64,000 bases of DNA from Kryptolebias marmoratus. Taxonomy: Eukaryota > Chordata > Actinopteri > Cyprinodontiformes > Rivulidae. Positions within the stretch are counted from its first letter, which is position 1; every line of letters begins with the position of its first letter. Below, in pieces: positions 43,215-55,247 of this stretch. The translations under genes and the position numbers were made by a program. The DNA lies in contig NC_051453.1 in the NCBI RefSeq assembly GCF_001649575.2, positions 12,777,370-12,841,369 on the forward strand, read 5' to 3'. The notes under the pieces are model-generated. The model made no database searches and had not been told where the DNA came from. It was given only the letters and a program-made list of their open reading frames with translations.

Positions 43215-45034
43215 CATGTTCTTCCAGTCCTCTTCAAAGAAACCCTGTCCAGCCAGAACCACGGTGATCAGCTTATGTTGTAGTATTTTCATTTTTTACT
43301 TCTATAATGGTGTTAACATGAATAATATGTGAGCCAGTATAGTGTCCATACAGTTTTTTTAAAACATTAGATTTATAGTGATTATATATTATTATTATAT
43401 AGTGAGCTACAACATTTAAGACATTATTTAATCTATAGAATCTGCTCATCCAGACATGATGACATACTTTTTACGGTTGCATTACAGACAGTATGATGTT
43501 ATTTAGTGAAAAACTAGGTCTTGACTGTAACATCGGTGTTTTCCGAGAAAAGGGCTGAGTCTAAAAGAGCTGAAGAATTCTGCCTCCTACTCTGACCTCC
43601 CTGTTTGCAGATAATACAAAGGTTATCATTTTACAGGAAATGGGGCCCAGGATTGGGATGGGAACTGGAAGGAAGATGCCTTTTGTTATTTCTTTTTTAA
43701 GGTCGGTGGGTGGCTGGTAATGCAGCCAAAATCAGTGTTTAGGTTATGTCTGTTGATGAGGGTCAAGTACAACAGGGTGAGCTCGTGTGTCAGTGTTTGC
43801 AAAAGAGCTAATTTTGATCTAGTCTGCGAAGTTTCACGTGGCCCACTCTAACCCTAATATTTTTTTCTGCAACTAATCTCATTTCGGTGAAACCCTGAGA
43901 AAAAGGATGTGGACTATCATAAGCAAACAATCGTACACCATAGAAACGGATGCTTTGTGTTGTAGCTTTTCAGCTGGTCTCCGGGCCTAAAACATGTATT
44001 TTAAGATGAAATGAAAGGAAAAATGGAACGTCTGTGTGAAAACAGCAGCTTCATTCTCCACTTTAATTTTATGTGAGCAGCTCAGTTGTCACAAATGTTT
44101 GGGTAGATTTCATTAATACCACCTTGAGATACTTTCAAAGTATATATCCATGACTCCCACAAAGTTTTTGGACATTTCTTCATATTCAAGAAGGGTTCTT
44201 CTTCCATTTCCACTAATAAATAATGGAACAGTGAATGCATTTTTGGTCCTTCAGCAATCTTTTGGAGCTGGCACTGTGCATGTCATGAACCCAGGACAGC
44301 AACTCTGCCTCCCAAATCACCCCACTTTGGCATTTATTGACAAAAACACTAAAAAGAAGAAGTTATTTAAGTTTTAAGTCAGAGAAATAGGTCCCTGGAA
44401 TGTTTTGTAAAAATGTTTCACTAAATGATATTCATGCAAATTAACATATTGAGATTTGATTACATTTCTCTTTTAAAGCAAGCAACTAGACGTCACTCTC
44501 AAGATACGCCATGTCCTGCACGACTGAGAATCTACACCAATACACCATCGTCAGATCCATATATTATGGTTTAAACAATGCAAAAATAATTGTTTTTTCT
44601 TAACATTATAATCAAATTTTAAAAATATATTTGTCTTTACTTTTTTGGTCAATCTCAAGAGTGTTTGATAAATGTGTGGAAGTAAACCAGTAGTAGAAGT
44701 AGTATTTAGATTTTTTTATTCTGGTGTATTTTAATTCATGGGTTTATCAGACTGATTTTAGCAAAACTGAAAATGTCTGTACAAAACCTGAGTAAATAAA
44801 TGTTTTGCTGTAAAAATGATCACATCCGACATTGTGCTAAAATTCTGTTAAATGGTGGAAAATATATATATTTTTTTAATTCTAAGATATTAAACAATTT
44901 TACAACTTTGATGCTGACAAAAAAATGAAAATGATGTGAAAAGATCAGGAGATAAAACAACTTCACAGGCAACTGAATTGATTTTAATTTTTGTTCTTTT
45001 GAAATCAAATTACATGGATCAGATCCTTTGAATC

Positions 45035-45358
45035 TTCTGCAGAAAGATTGTGAACAGTAAATATCCTACCTGCTGTAGATAGTGCTTTGAATGACCTCAG
45101 TTTGTAACAATTTTAATTCTGACAAGCTAACAACTAGTCCAAGAGGGCCAATGACTGAAGCGGGTGACTGCCATCTAAAAACAATTCTAATATTATAAAT
45201 TTTATAGTGGCTCATACTACCATGCAATCTGGTCAGAATTAAACTCCATTTCTTCAAACTGAGGCTGTTTGAAGCTATGTCTACAACAGGTAAGATAATA
45301 ATTGCTCATTACTTTTCCACAGAACCCTACTTCAGAAGATCTGGTCAATATCTTTCAT
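45035..45358. mobile_element. MITE of family A, copy 2 (degenerate)
   Basis: Left arm CCTGCTGTAGATAG ... TGACCTCAGTTTG and right arm CAAACTGAGGCTG ... CTACAACAGGTAAGATAA match the inner inverted arms of the copies at 17,803 and 60,201. The outer TTAA ends are not preserved cleanly. Confidence 0.6.
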
Positions 45359-45886
45359 TTTCTGGACAGTGTTGTGAAATTTAGTTTATTGTTTTTATTA
45401 TTATTATTATTATTCATTAAATAGACTCTCACATAAAAGAAAGTATGCTAACACAATAGAAAGAAACCGTCACTGTTTTCAGTCTCTGGCATTTTAAACT
45501 AAACTTTCCCTCAGACCAACAGGATACGTTCGTGATTCCAGCTTGCTCACCACTTCCTGTATGGACTTTACGCTTGGCAAACAGACAGCAATTAATAAGA
45601 CGTCAAGCCGAAACAAAGTAAAAAGGGGAAAATAATCTATTTTAGGACTCAGTTCATAAAACTTTCACATTTCACGTAAATGAAAATGACCAAATTTACA
45701 CACAAAATCATGTAAAAAGCTTAATGCAAATTCTAACCCTCACCCATAAATACTTTGTCAAAATGCCCCTCTGAGAAAATGCTGCATTTGAATTAAATGA
45801 TAGTAGAACAGAAAATTGTGGCATTCGCATGTAGTTTTCTAGGTTTTGACTCATAAATAGAGGCGCACAGGTTATGGGTTAAACTC

Positions 45887-46894
45887 TCATTTCTTGTCAT
45901 CAGACCAAGTGATTTCATAGTCAGTGAAGACAGTCTTCAGCTTCTCTGCAGACGCAAAGTGTTCTGCTTTGCCAAAAGCCTGAAAATGAAAAAGACAGCA
46001 TTTACATTAGCACAATATATACGAAAGATTTTTTTTTAAGTCTGTTTCTTCAAATAAACCTACAGTCGACTCCCCAAACACCCTGATTTTCTTCTCCTTG
46101 CTGTTGTGCTCAATCTTCCCTCCTCCAAGGCATTTACACTCCATCCCTAAGGCCTCCAGAGCTGGACTGACCTTGTCAAATATATGATCTGGAAATCAAG
46201 GAAACGTTTAAAAAGTTAAAATAAGCAAAACATATTGACGTTGTTTGGTAATAATTTGTAAACTCTTTGTTAGCATTTTGAGTATGTGGTGGGAATAAGT
46301 CGCAGCTACTACAACACTAAAATTTCGCTCAAATATTTGTAAAACTAAGTTATTTCAATGTTTGACAGCCATCTTGAATCAGGTTGACTCCAAAAGTCAG
46401 TCAATTCTAGATGTACATTCAATGATTTTTTTTTTCTTTGAGAATTTTAACAATATTTATCTAGTGGTTCATGAGGTATTTTGCTAACAGAGATAAACAA
46501 AGACACACACGGGGAATTGCATGATTTCCCGCCTTTCATGGAGGTGGGCAATATTTAGATATAACTTGGCCACCCTTATAAACAACCGAGGCCCGACCCA
46601 TCTACAGTTACACCCCTGATCTGAGGTCCTAACAGCATGTCAAGGTTGGCATGCATAATGTGTACATACTGCAAGTTCACAAAACAATCTGCCTTGACCT
46701 GCAAGTCAGACCTGAGCTGACGCACTTGACGCGCCTCGTGCAGAAAACTTACTGTGGTACTCTGCACTTTTGGTGCCCCGCACTATGTCTTTCTGCGCGT
46801 CGCCACCTTTCACTTTCACTCTCACTAAAATATATTTAAAAGTTCCTTCTGGGTCGATCTCTACGTCGGGAACTTTAGCCAGAGCCTCTGCCAT
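45887..46894 (-). CDS. phpt1: 14 kDa phosphohistidine phosphatase
   Basis: Complete gene, three coding exons: 46753-46894, 46064-46188, 45887-45979; 360 nt, 119 aa (human PHPT1 is 125). The family removes phosphate from phosphohistidine in proteins without a metal cofactor; it is cytosolic. Residues 1-47 read from MAEALAKVPDVEIDPEGTF to TKSAEYH; the His in EYH (residue 47) corresponds to the catalytic histidine of the human enzyme. The central block CKCLGGGKIEHNSKEKKIRV is the most conserved part, and the C-terminus YEITWSDDKK parallels the human YEVTW. Splice junctions keep the frame (GEST joined to AFGKAEH). Nothing appears broken. Orientation and spacing give no sign of a shared promoter with the selectin 2.6 kb away. 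Confidence 0.95.
46290..46560. repeat. Dispersed fish repeat (family B, copy 1) in phpt1 intron 1
   Basis: Contains GCTACTACAACAC, GACAGCCATCTTGAATCAGG, TTATCTAGTGGTTCATGAGG and TATTTTGCTAACAGA, then TTTCCCGCCTTTCATGGAGG. The same motifs in the same order occur at about 48,262-48,500. I recognise the sequence type as a common teleost repeat but cannot name its class. Confidence 0.6.
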
Positions 46895-48261
46895 GGTGAC
46901 TCTCAAGACTGATCAGGAATCTGCCAAACACAGCAAACATCCGATTCGCTTTATTTGGACCATATATGGACTTTCTATTTCCGGTCTTAAAGGGACAGGA
47001 CGCTCGATTCCGCGCGGACTTGTGTGTTTGCACGCTGGTGACCCCGCATGGCACCACCAACAACAACAACAAAAATATGTTAAAATGTTATAGTTTCTTC
47101 CTTCATTTTCTATAAGATATTGTTTTGATTTATGGAAAAATAAAACCCACCGGCCTGTGTTTGCTATATGTCTCAACATCAGCTTCTTCATCTTTATATG
47201 ATTTGTTTATTTCCTGCTGCCACACAAATATTTCGTCCTTGTTTTCCACAACATGATCACTGATCAGGGTCGAAGTTTATTGGGATGTAGTTTTGGTTCA
47301 TGAAGAGTGATGTTTTTAGTCATGGCTGCTTAAACTTCTTGTCTGGATGATCTTTAAACAATAATCATGTGGAAACATGCTGATGTAGATTTTGTAGTTT
47401 CTGTTTTTAACGTGGACTTAGTGGGAATAGAGCTAAAGGAGACAAAAATCTCACTTCTCAAATGGAACTAACTTGCGTTATAAAGTAATATAAACCAATG
47501 AAATTAAATAAGTGTGTTTAGTTTATGGCAAAGGAAACTTTAATGCTGATTGTCTACAAAAACACTGTGCAATCAAAGTTCAAACATTATCTTTGTTGGA
47601 CTAGCAACAAAATAAAGTTTGTCCTTTAGTCCAGAGTTAAATCTGCAATGGACGTTTTGCTTAGCTTGTCTGAATCAAAGCTAGAGCTGGATTTCTCCCA
47701 GGAGTTTTGTTTTATGTGAGTTAATTAAAGAGTTTCTATTGTTTTTCTGGGGAAGAGATGGAGGTTAGGAGGTGTCAAGGAGCTGTGGCTCGTGTCCAGT
47801 GCGCTGAGCCAGAGAGGAAGGATGTGAACTGTCACTTTGAGACAAAGGCGGCCAGCAGGCGCCTCTGCTCCTGCAACACCTTTCCCATCCCAAGGCACTT
47901 CTCAAGAAGTCGTCTGCATTCCACCTCTTTCTCTGTTTTCTTTGAATGTTCACATACTGGACTTTTCTTTCCTTCTTTTTTTTTTTTTGTTTGTTTGTCA
48001 AACGCATGTTCTAGTAGTCCAAGCATAGTCTGTTGGTATATTTTGTACATCTGCTAATGTGCATCAGATAATAATCATCATACATCGGGAAGTTTAAAGA
48101 AAAAAACAGTTCAAAAACAAAACAGCTACTCAAAAAGGGCTTTGATTTGTTAAAGACCTTCCTTTTTGATTTATAAATTTAAAAAACAGCTAAATTGTTG
48201 GCCTAGCATTCCTTAAATGAATACACATCACACCCCACCGTTCATGCTAGAAGTTTAGAGG

Positions 48262-48500
48262 ATGTGTTGCAGGATATGATCAGCTACTACCACAACACAA
48301 TTTGGCTCAATATCTGTAGAACTGGCTGAGTTACAGCCATTTTTGTGTAGGCTAAGATTATTTAGCTGTAAAGGCCATCTTGAACTGGTTTATCCAAAAT
48401 GTTAATGAGTTGCAGGTGTCCATTCAGTACTTTCTGAGAGTTTCACTACATTTTATCCAGTGGTTCATAGGATATTTTGCTAACAGAATTAATGTGGTTT
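48262..48500. repeat. Dispersed fish repeat (family B, copy 2)
   Basis: GCTACTACCACAACACAATT, GTTACAGCCATTTTTGTG, AAGGCCATCTTGAACTGG, TTATCCAGTGGTTCATAGG and TATTTTGCTAACAGA match the copy in phpt1 intron 1, same orientation. Confidence 0.6.
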
Positions 48501-48578
48501 TAGATGCAGTCTGTGTGCACAATACATTTATAATAATTTTTAAAAGTCTTCTCTGGTTACAATTAGTGGAATGTAGGC

Positions 48579-48822
<244 letters not shown>

Positions 48823-49192
48823 TATTTAATTATTTGTGTGTGTATCAGAATTGAATTGACTCATTTCAAACAGCATCTGAAATTTTACAAATTTATCAAT
48901 TTCTGTACATAAAATGTTAAATGCTTCAAACTTGCAAATATGGTGACAAAACAACTGAAGTATAAAAAAAAATGAAAATTGTGTACTGTAGCAAACAGTA
49001 AACAATATTTCTCTCTAAAATGTAATGACGTATCAGTACAAAGTACCACAAATTAATGCTGAGACTAGAAATATGTGAAATGCTGCCTAAAATAATAATT
49101 AAAAAAAAAAAGTTTTAGAAAAACAAAAGAATTGACAGGAAAATGTATGTTTTTCCACCGAAGAGGGCAGTATAATGACAGACTTGTGAGGT

Positions 49193-49258
49193 GGGAAATT
49201 CCAGGTTGTGATGAGAGCTTCCAGGAAACTTGGAGCGGCCCGAGAGAAGGTATAAAAG
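49193..49258 (+). promoter_or_regulatory. Selectin promoter: kappaB site, STAT-type site, TATA box
   Basis: GGGAAATTCC at 49,193-49,202 is a perfect kappaB decamer. TTCCAGGAA at 49,219-49,227 is a STAT-type palindrome (TTCNNNGAA). TATAAAAG at 49,251-49,258 is a consensus TATA box. A non-coding first exon follows, ending at a donor after 49,349, and the coding start is in the next exon (acceptor at 49,451). Known human E-selectin is induced by TNF/IL-1 through kappaB sites just upstream of a TATA box, so the layout is consistent with the gene identity. Confidence 0.75.
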
Positions 49259-49490
49259 CAGGATCCTCGGCACATGAAACTCAGAATCCTTCAGAAGAAC
49301 CACCAGACTTTTCATCTATTGGACTCTTCATCTATTGCACCTACAAAAGGTGGGTGTAGAGGGTGTTATTTTATATGTTGTTCTGCTCAGTTTTAACTGC
49401 TGCTGAATAGTTTGGTAATAAAAATTTTGATGTCCTTTTTATTTTTTATAGAAATTCTGCTTTGGATTAATTCAGGACAGTGAATTTAAG

Positions 49491-52400
49491 ATGTCTTCTT
49501 CGTGGACCTGCATCATCTTTCTTTGTTCAAGTATGTAAATCTAATGCAAACAGATTCTTCTCAATTAGAACTTTTTTTAACATAATTTTAAATCCATCCC
49601 TACTGACTGTTTTACTCTGTTTCACATCATCAGTGCTGTGCACGTGGACCAGTGTAGAGTGCTGGTCTTACTTCTACTCAAACGACACCATGAACTGGGA
49701 GACAGCTCGAGCCTGGTGCAAGAATCACTACACAGACATGGTGGCGATCCAGAACCGGGCGGAGATTGAGCATCTGAGCAGCTGGCTGCCCAGGAAAGCG
49801 ACTTACTACTGGATCGGGATCCGCAAGGTTGAGAACGTCTGGACATGGGTCGGGACGAACAAATCTCTGACAGCTGAAGCCACCAACTGGGCAGTAGGTG
49901 AACCGAACAATGGGAAAGATGGAAACAATGGGAAGAAAAAGCACAACGCAGAGAAATCTGAGGATTGTGTGGAGATGTACATTAAGAGGGAGAGTCAAGC
50001 AGGAAAATGGAATGATGAGTGGTGCATGAAAAAAAAGACAGCTTTGTGCTTTTCAGGTGAGGACTTTTAGTTGACCAGGTTTTAGTGACATTACTGTAAA
50101 AGTTTGCAATTTTGATAATTTACCAACAAGCTGACATACATTTACTTAGCAAACTTTATTAATGTAAATCCCTTTTCTCCAGCTGCCTGTAAGCATGACT
50201 CATGCCTCTATGGAGAATGTGTCGAGACCATCAATAGCCACAGGTGTGAATGCACTCCAGGGTTTTACGGAGAAAAGTGCCAACATGGTAAAAAATTACA
50301 ATGTTTCACTTATTTATTTAAGTATATATTATTTTTTATAGTTACAGGGCTTGAAATAATTTTTTTTCTTTTTTTCTTTGCAGTTCATAAATGTGACAAA
50401 GATGAGGTAATCGCCCCACCTAAAGGAAGTGTGAGTTGCACTTCTATGTACGGAGATTTTGCCTACAACTGCTCTTGTCAGTATTCCTGTGAGGAAGGAT
50501 ACGAGCTGAGCACACCAGGACCTCAGAGATGCAATGAGACAGGAAAGTGGACTAAGACATCACCTACATGTGAATGTGAGTTTAAGTGTTTTACAAAGCT
50601 GCTGTAATTCAGAAAAATGATATATATTACATAAATTGAAATTTTTGAGAAGCCTGATCTTGTTCATGTTTTGTATTATCATCTAAAGTGGTTCAGTGTC
50701 GCAGTTTGATTGCACCTCCAAACGGCTCACTGCTGAAGAGCTCAGACCCTCTGGGACTCTCCAGCTACCGATCCACCCGTGTCTTTACCTGTGATGAAGG
50801 ATATGAGATGGATGAACTCTCGTCTGACACCCTGCAATGTGAATCATCAGGAGACTGGAATGCCTCACGGCCGTCATGTGTCGGTACGGCTACACATGTT
50901 TAATTCTACATTGCAAGAGTTTAAAATATTTTGTGTTTGCTGAATTACAAAAGTAAGATTTATAAGATTATGGTTGAATGAAAAGCTTGTTTTAAGACTT
51001 TTCTCTGCTCTCTGCTTTGCAGCTGTCCAGTGTTCTGCTCTCCAGGATTTAGAGAATGGCTTTGTCTCATGTGAGGATCAATCAAAAATGAGGTTCAGCT
51101 ACAAGAAGAGCTGCAGCTTCAGCTGTGATGCTGGCTACCGTCTGGTTGGACCGAGCAGGGTCACTTGCACATCTGCAGCTGAGTGGAGTGAGAAGATACC
51201 TCATTGTGAAGGTGAGAAAACACTTAAAGTACAAAATAACTAATTTTACTAAGAACTGTTCGCTAAATGCATGTTATTCTTTTTTTTCTCCTGTGTTAGC
51301 TATCACTTGCCAGAAACCTGAAGCAGGAGCTCAAATGATTATTCTGTGCAGTGAATCAGAACTGCACCCAAACTCCACCTGCAGCTTCAGCTGTGAACCA
51401 GGCTTTGAACTGCAGGGAACGAACACCGTTAAATGTTCTGAGGAAGGGCGGTGGAATGAGACCATGCCTAGCTGTAAAGGTATGGAAGACTGCTTTTCAC
51501 ATCAGTCTGTACACCTTTGTTCCTTCTCTTAACATTTAATTCTTTCTGTTACTTCTTGCACTTTTACTTTGCAAGATTTCATAGCCTTTATTGTATTAAA
51601 GTAATCTGGATGTGTTTTAAGCAATGCATTTATATTGTCGTGGTTTTAAATTTTACTCTTCTTTTCTGTTTTGCAGCTGTTCAGTGTCCAGCTCTCCAGC
51701 ACCCAGACCATGGCATTCTCAGTTGCGTAGACGATGCAGAAATGAGGTTCACTTATGGAAAAACCTGCAGCTTCAGCTGTGCACCTGGTTATCGTCTGGT
51801 GGGGCCGAGCAGGCTCACCTGCACAGCAGCAGCTGACTGGAGCGAGCAGATACCTCGCTGTGAAGGTAAGGCAATGATTTCAGCAAAATCCACCTCTTAT
51901 GCAACAAGGAAGACTCTTAATTAAATATGTTTGTTTTTTGTTTTTTTTTTACTTTCTCGCATCAGCCATCATTTGCAAGTTTCCAGAAACAGAAGCTCAG
52001 GTCATCACAGAGTGCAACAAACCTTTGACTGAACTGGGGCTTAACTCCACCTGCAGCTTCAGCTGTGAACCAGGCTTTGAACTGCAGGGAGCGAACACCA
52101 CCACATGCACTGAGAATGGACTCTGGAATGAAGCCACACCGACCTGCGAAGGTACAAAAGAGCATTTTGTTTGAACTTTTGTGTTGCGGTGCTTTAGATG
52201 CATGTCAGTAGCACGCTTCAGCATGTCTTTTGTTGCAACTAAAGGAAAATCTTTATTTTGACATGTATTTTTTTCTGCACACAACAGCTGTTAGATGCCC
52301 TCTCCTCATGGCTCCTGAACACGGTCATATCAACTGCTCCAACCACGAGCCAGTTTTCAATTCCCAATGCTTCTTCACATGTGATCAAGATTACTCCCTA

Positions 52401-52835
52401 AAAGGGCATAAGATGCTGATTTGTGGTCATCATGGCAACTGGACTGGAAAGAATCCAACCTGTCAAGGTAAAACAAGCACAAAATAATCATTTTAGAGGA
52501 AAATTTTTAAATACAGGCCCAATTATTCATGCCTCATCATGTTTTGCAGCTCTTTCCCCTTCGACTACTGTCATTGCCACCAGTGTGGCAGCAGCTGGCA
52601 CTGCGCTGGCGTCTGGTCTGTCTCTGGCCATGTGGATCCTGAAACGACTGAGGCAGAAAGCATCCAAGTTTGAGTTGAACAGGTGAGACCAGCATTCATT
52701 GCTCCTAAGTTTTAGAATTTGTAAAAACAGTATATTATTCTTGTTCCATTTATGATTTTTTTTATTTTTTTCAGCAACTCTGACATTGAAGAGCCCCCGC
52801 AAGTCTACAAAAACAGCATCGACAGCCTCCTATAG
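49491..52835 (+). CDS. sele: E-selectin-like adhesion receptor
   Basis: Complete gene, 12 coding exons: 49491-49530, 49634-50056, 50183-50287, 50384-50575, 50689-50883, 51023-51211, 51300-51479, 51677-51865, 51966-52151, 52288-52467, 52550-52682, 52775-52835; 2073 nt, 690 aa. Order: signal peptide (about 1-22), C-type lectin domain (from WSYFYSND to ALCFS), one EGF module (AACKHDSC...EKCQH), seven CCP/sushi modules each on one phase-1 exon, a membrane segment ([20 protein letters not shown] to AMWIL) and a basic then acidic tail ending YKNSIDSLL. Lectin calcium ligands EPNN and WND are present. Human counts are L 2, E 6, P 9 CCPs; the tail (RQKASKF) is nearer to E or L. E-type is my best call, but fish selectin orthology is uncertain. 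Role: endothelial capture of rolling leukocytes through sialylated glycans. Confidence 0.88.
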
Positions 52836-53110
52836 AACACAGTGATGAGTCCGATGCATCAGAGAAGAGTATTTTATTTTATGTTTGTAATATGTTTATG
52901 TAAAATGTAAAAACTAGTGCATAATTGCTTTGTAATGTTGTTCACCTTTGTATTTACTCCTAGTGGGAGTTTAATCTTGAACATATTGTTCTACAACTTT
53001 ATGAACATGCTGGAAAAGCTGCTCTCATCATCTTATTGTGAATATTATAAATCATTGTCATTGACTTTTGTGTGACTGAATGACTGAATATTTTCATTAT
53101 TATTAACAGT

Positions 53111-53131
53111 ATTTATGTTGTATTTATTTAT
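53111..53131 (+). promoter_or_regulatory. AU-rich element in selectin 3' UTR
   Basis: Overlapping ATTTA pentamers (ATTTATG, then TATTTATTTAT) about 280 bases past the selectin stop. Such clusters shorten mRNA half-life in cytokine-induced transcripts, including mammalian E-selectin. The local A/T-richness weakens the call. Confidence 0.5.
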
Positions 53132-53421
53132 GAGGTAACGGAATCTGAATATTTAAAGCATGACTGATTTAACTGTTCAAAGCATTATGTTTATTGTCTT
53201 CTGTGCATCTCTGGGCACTAAAAACTAATACACACTGGTCAGTAAAAACACCACCTTGTCAGTATTTAATTATTATTCTTATAAAAACATCATGAATTTA
53301 AAAATAATATCAAGTTTGCCAACAAAATAAGCACAAAGATTCCGACACCAACACTTAAAAAGATGTTGGTTTTTGTATAACCAACATGATTTTTTTTGAC
53401 TTCTTAAAGATTATCCCATTG

Positions 53422-53427
53422 AATAAA
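53422..53427 (+). promoter_or_regulatory. Possible selectin polyadenylation signal
   Basis: First AATAAA on the plus strand I see past the stop codon, 587 bases downstream, and after the AU-rich element. Confidence 0.45.
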
Positions 53428-54619
53428 TTTCATTTTAAATCTAAAGTTTCATTTAGATTAAATAGTCAAATTCCTGAATTTTAGTTATTGCAATGTATAT
53501 TTTTGTTGAAATTCTACTTTAAAAAGTTAATGCAAATTGTAACAGACATAAGAAATAGTACATACAATTTAAGTGTGTGTAATATGTGTTCATGCAGTAA
53601 AATAATATTTTAACGCATGAATTATGATAACTTCGGCCATAATTTTTTCCCCAAGGTTTTTTTTATTTTTCTAAGGGCGTAAAAAAAGGTAGATAGTAGA
53701 TAGTAGTAGGTAGCAGTGGATTGCATGATGCACTCATGTCCACTTTAGTGGTCTATGTGCAGTTATAACATAAAAACCCATACATATACAAGAAAATGGC
53801 TTTTAAATTGCTGTCCACTGCAACTCCATGAATGATTTCTTGGAGTGAAGCCATGCACCAAGGGTTATGTATCTGTCCAGTACTGCTCAGTTCGAGCAAT
53901 GACATTCCCCCTACCGTCCTGATGCTCACCATCAGCAAAGAGCAGAGTAGATAAAAAACTGTGAGAAGTTTTCAAGGAAAGAAGAAGTGTATTGCGGAAG
54001 GAATCTGTTTAATCGTGCTGTGCTTTGCTTTAGGGATGTTAGTGTCCTCCTCGTCAGCACTTTTGTGAAACTAGAACATGATTTTATCTTGGGTTAGAGG
54101 TGGCAGAACAGGCTTTGCACTTATACAACTTATTTGTTAACAAAAATATGTTATGGAATATGTGCTCCAAGATGGACAGAGAGGTGAAGGACCCACGTGG
54201 AAAAGAAAATGAGAACCGGGAAAATGATTGACAAACTAAGAGAAATGCTGGAGGCCAAGTTAAAAAAATTAATCAACATGGAGCTGAGAACAGTGGAGCT
54301 CAACACACACATACTACAAAAATAAGTAAATTGGTGTGTAAAAGTCCAAGCACCCCATGTTGAACCAATTCTGTTTACCTTTAAAAGTGTTGCAAAATCA
54401 AAGATAATCTGATCTCCAAAAGACATAAAGTTAAAGGTTCTATATTATGTTTTTAAGATAGATTTTTGTCATTTTGATTAGATTTTAAAAGGAAAGGAAC
54501 AAAAAGTAAAAAAAAAAAAAAAAACCTAGATTTGAGTTGCCCTAACTTTTATTGATGTTTCAAATTTTAATTTTCATGTATACAATATAGCTTGTGAACA
54601 AAAGTTGTGACTGTTCAAG

Positions 54620-55247
54620 ATTATGAACAAATAATATCTTACTTGTTGTGGCTAGCCCTTTAGGAGGTTTCAGTTTGGAAAAAAAATTTAAATTCTAGTT
54701 TAAGCTGGGACCAAAGTGGACTGCTGCCATCTTGAATCAACTCCAAACTAAAAAGAATTCATAGCGGTAAATGCAAACACTATTTCATAAATTGTTACAC
54801 CGCCAGCAGTTTTACATTACACAGTTAGTCCAACTAAAATTAATGATTGTTTTTTTTCTAAAATATTATAATATTTCTCCAGGAAGTGTCCCAGGCTGTG
54901 CTGGAAGTGCTGAAGCTAGCTGCTGTTGCTGTTTGTGCTTTCAGATAACCACAGGATTCAATGTAAACAACACTGAATGCAAAACTGACAGTAAAATAAA
55001 GGTTTATAAAAAAGCATTTGCACGAAGCGCTTTAAATTTTCTGAGACTGGAGTTGTTTTAAAACAGCTGCAGTACACTTTCACTTTGCCCCCGCTCATAC
55101 TCACCATTAAGCTAGATAATCCGGTCAGAGTTAAACTATTTCTCCAACCTGAAGCCATTCAAAGAGCTGTCTACAACAGGTGAGATATTATTTGTTCATT
55201 ATTTTTGCACAGAGCTTCACCTCAACCAGTCTGAGCTATCGCTTTAA
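54620..55247. mobile_element. MITE of family A, copy 3 (expanded)
   Basis: Left inner arm ATAATATCTTACTTGTTGTG, right arm CTACAACAGGTGAGATATTA with TTTGTTCATTATTTTTGCAC and a terminal CTGAGCTATCGCTTTAA ending at 55,247. The interior is longer than in the other copies and contains CTGCCATCTTGAATCAACTCC. The left outer end is unclear. Confidence 0.55.

Larger units (their letters stand above)
42216..45886. other. Intergenic DNA between firrm and phpt1
   Basis: No gene is supported. It holds a 30-base motif at 42,389-42,421 repeated inverted at 44,509-44,538, a perfect 16-base-arm hairpin at 43,180-43,214, and a degenerate family A MITE at about 45,035-45,358. Open frames are short and have no recognisable domain. 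Confidence 0.55.
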
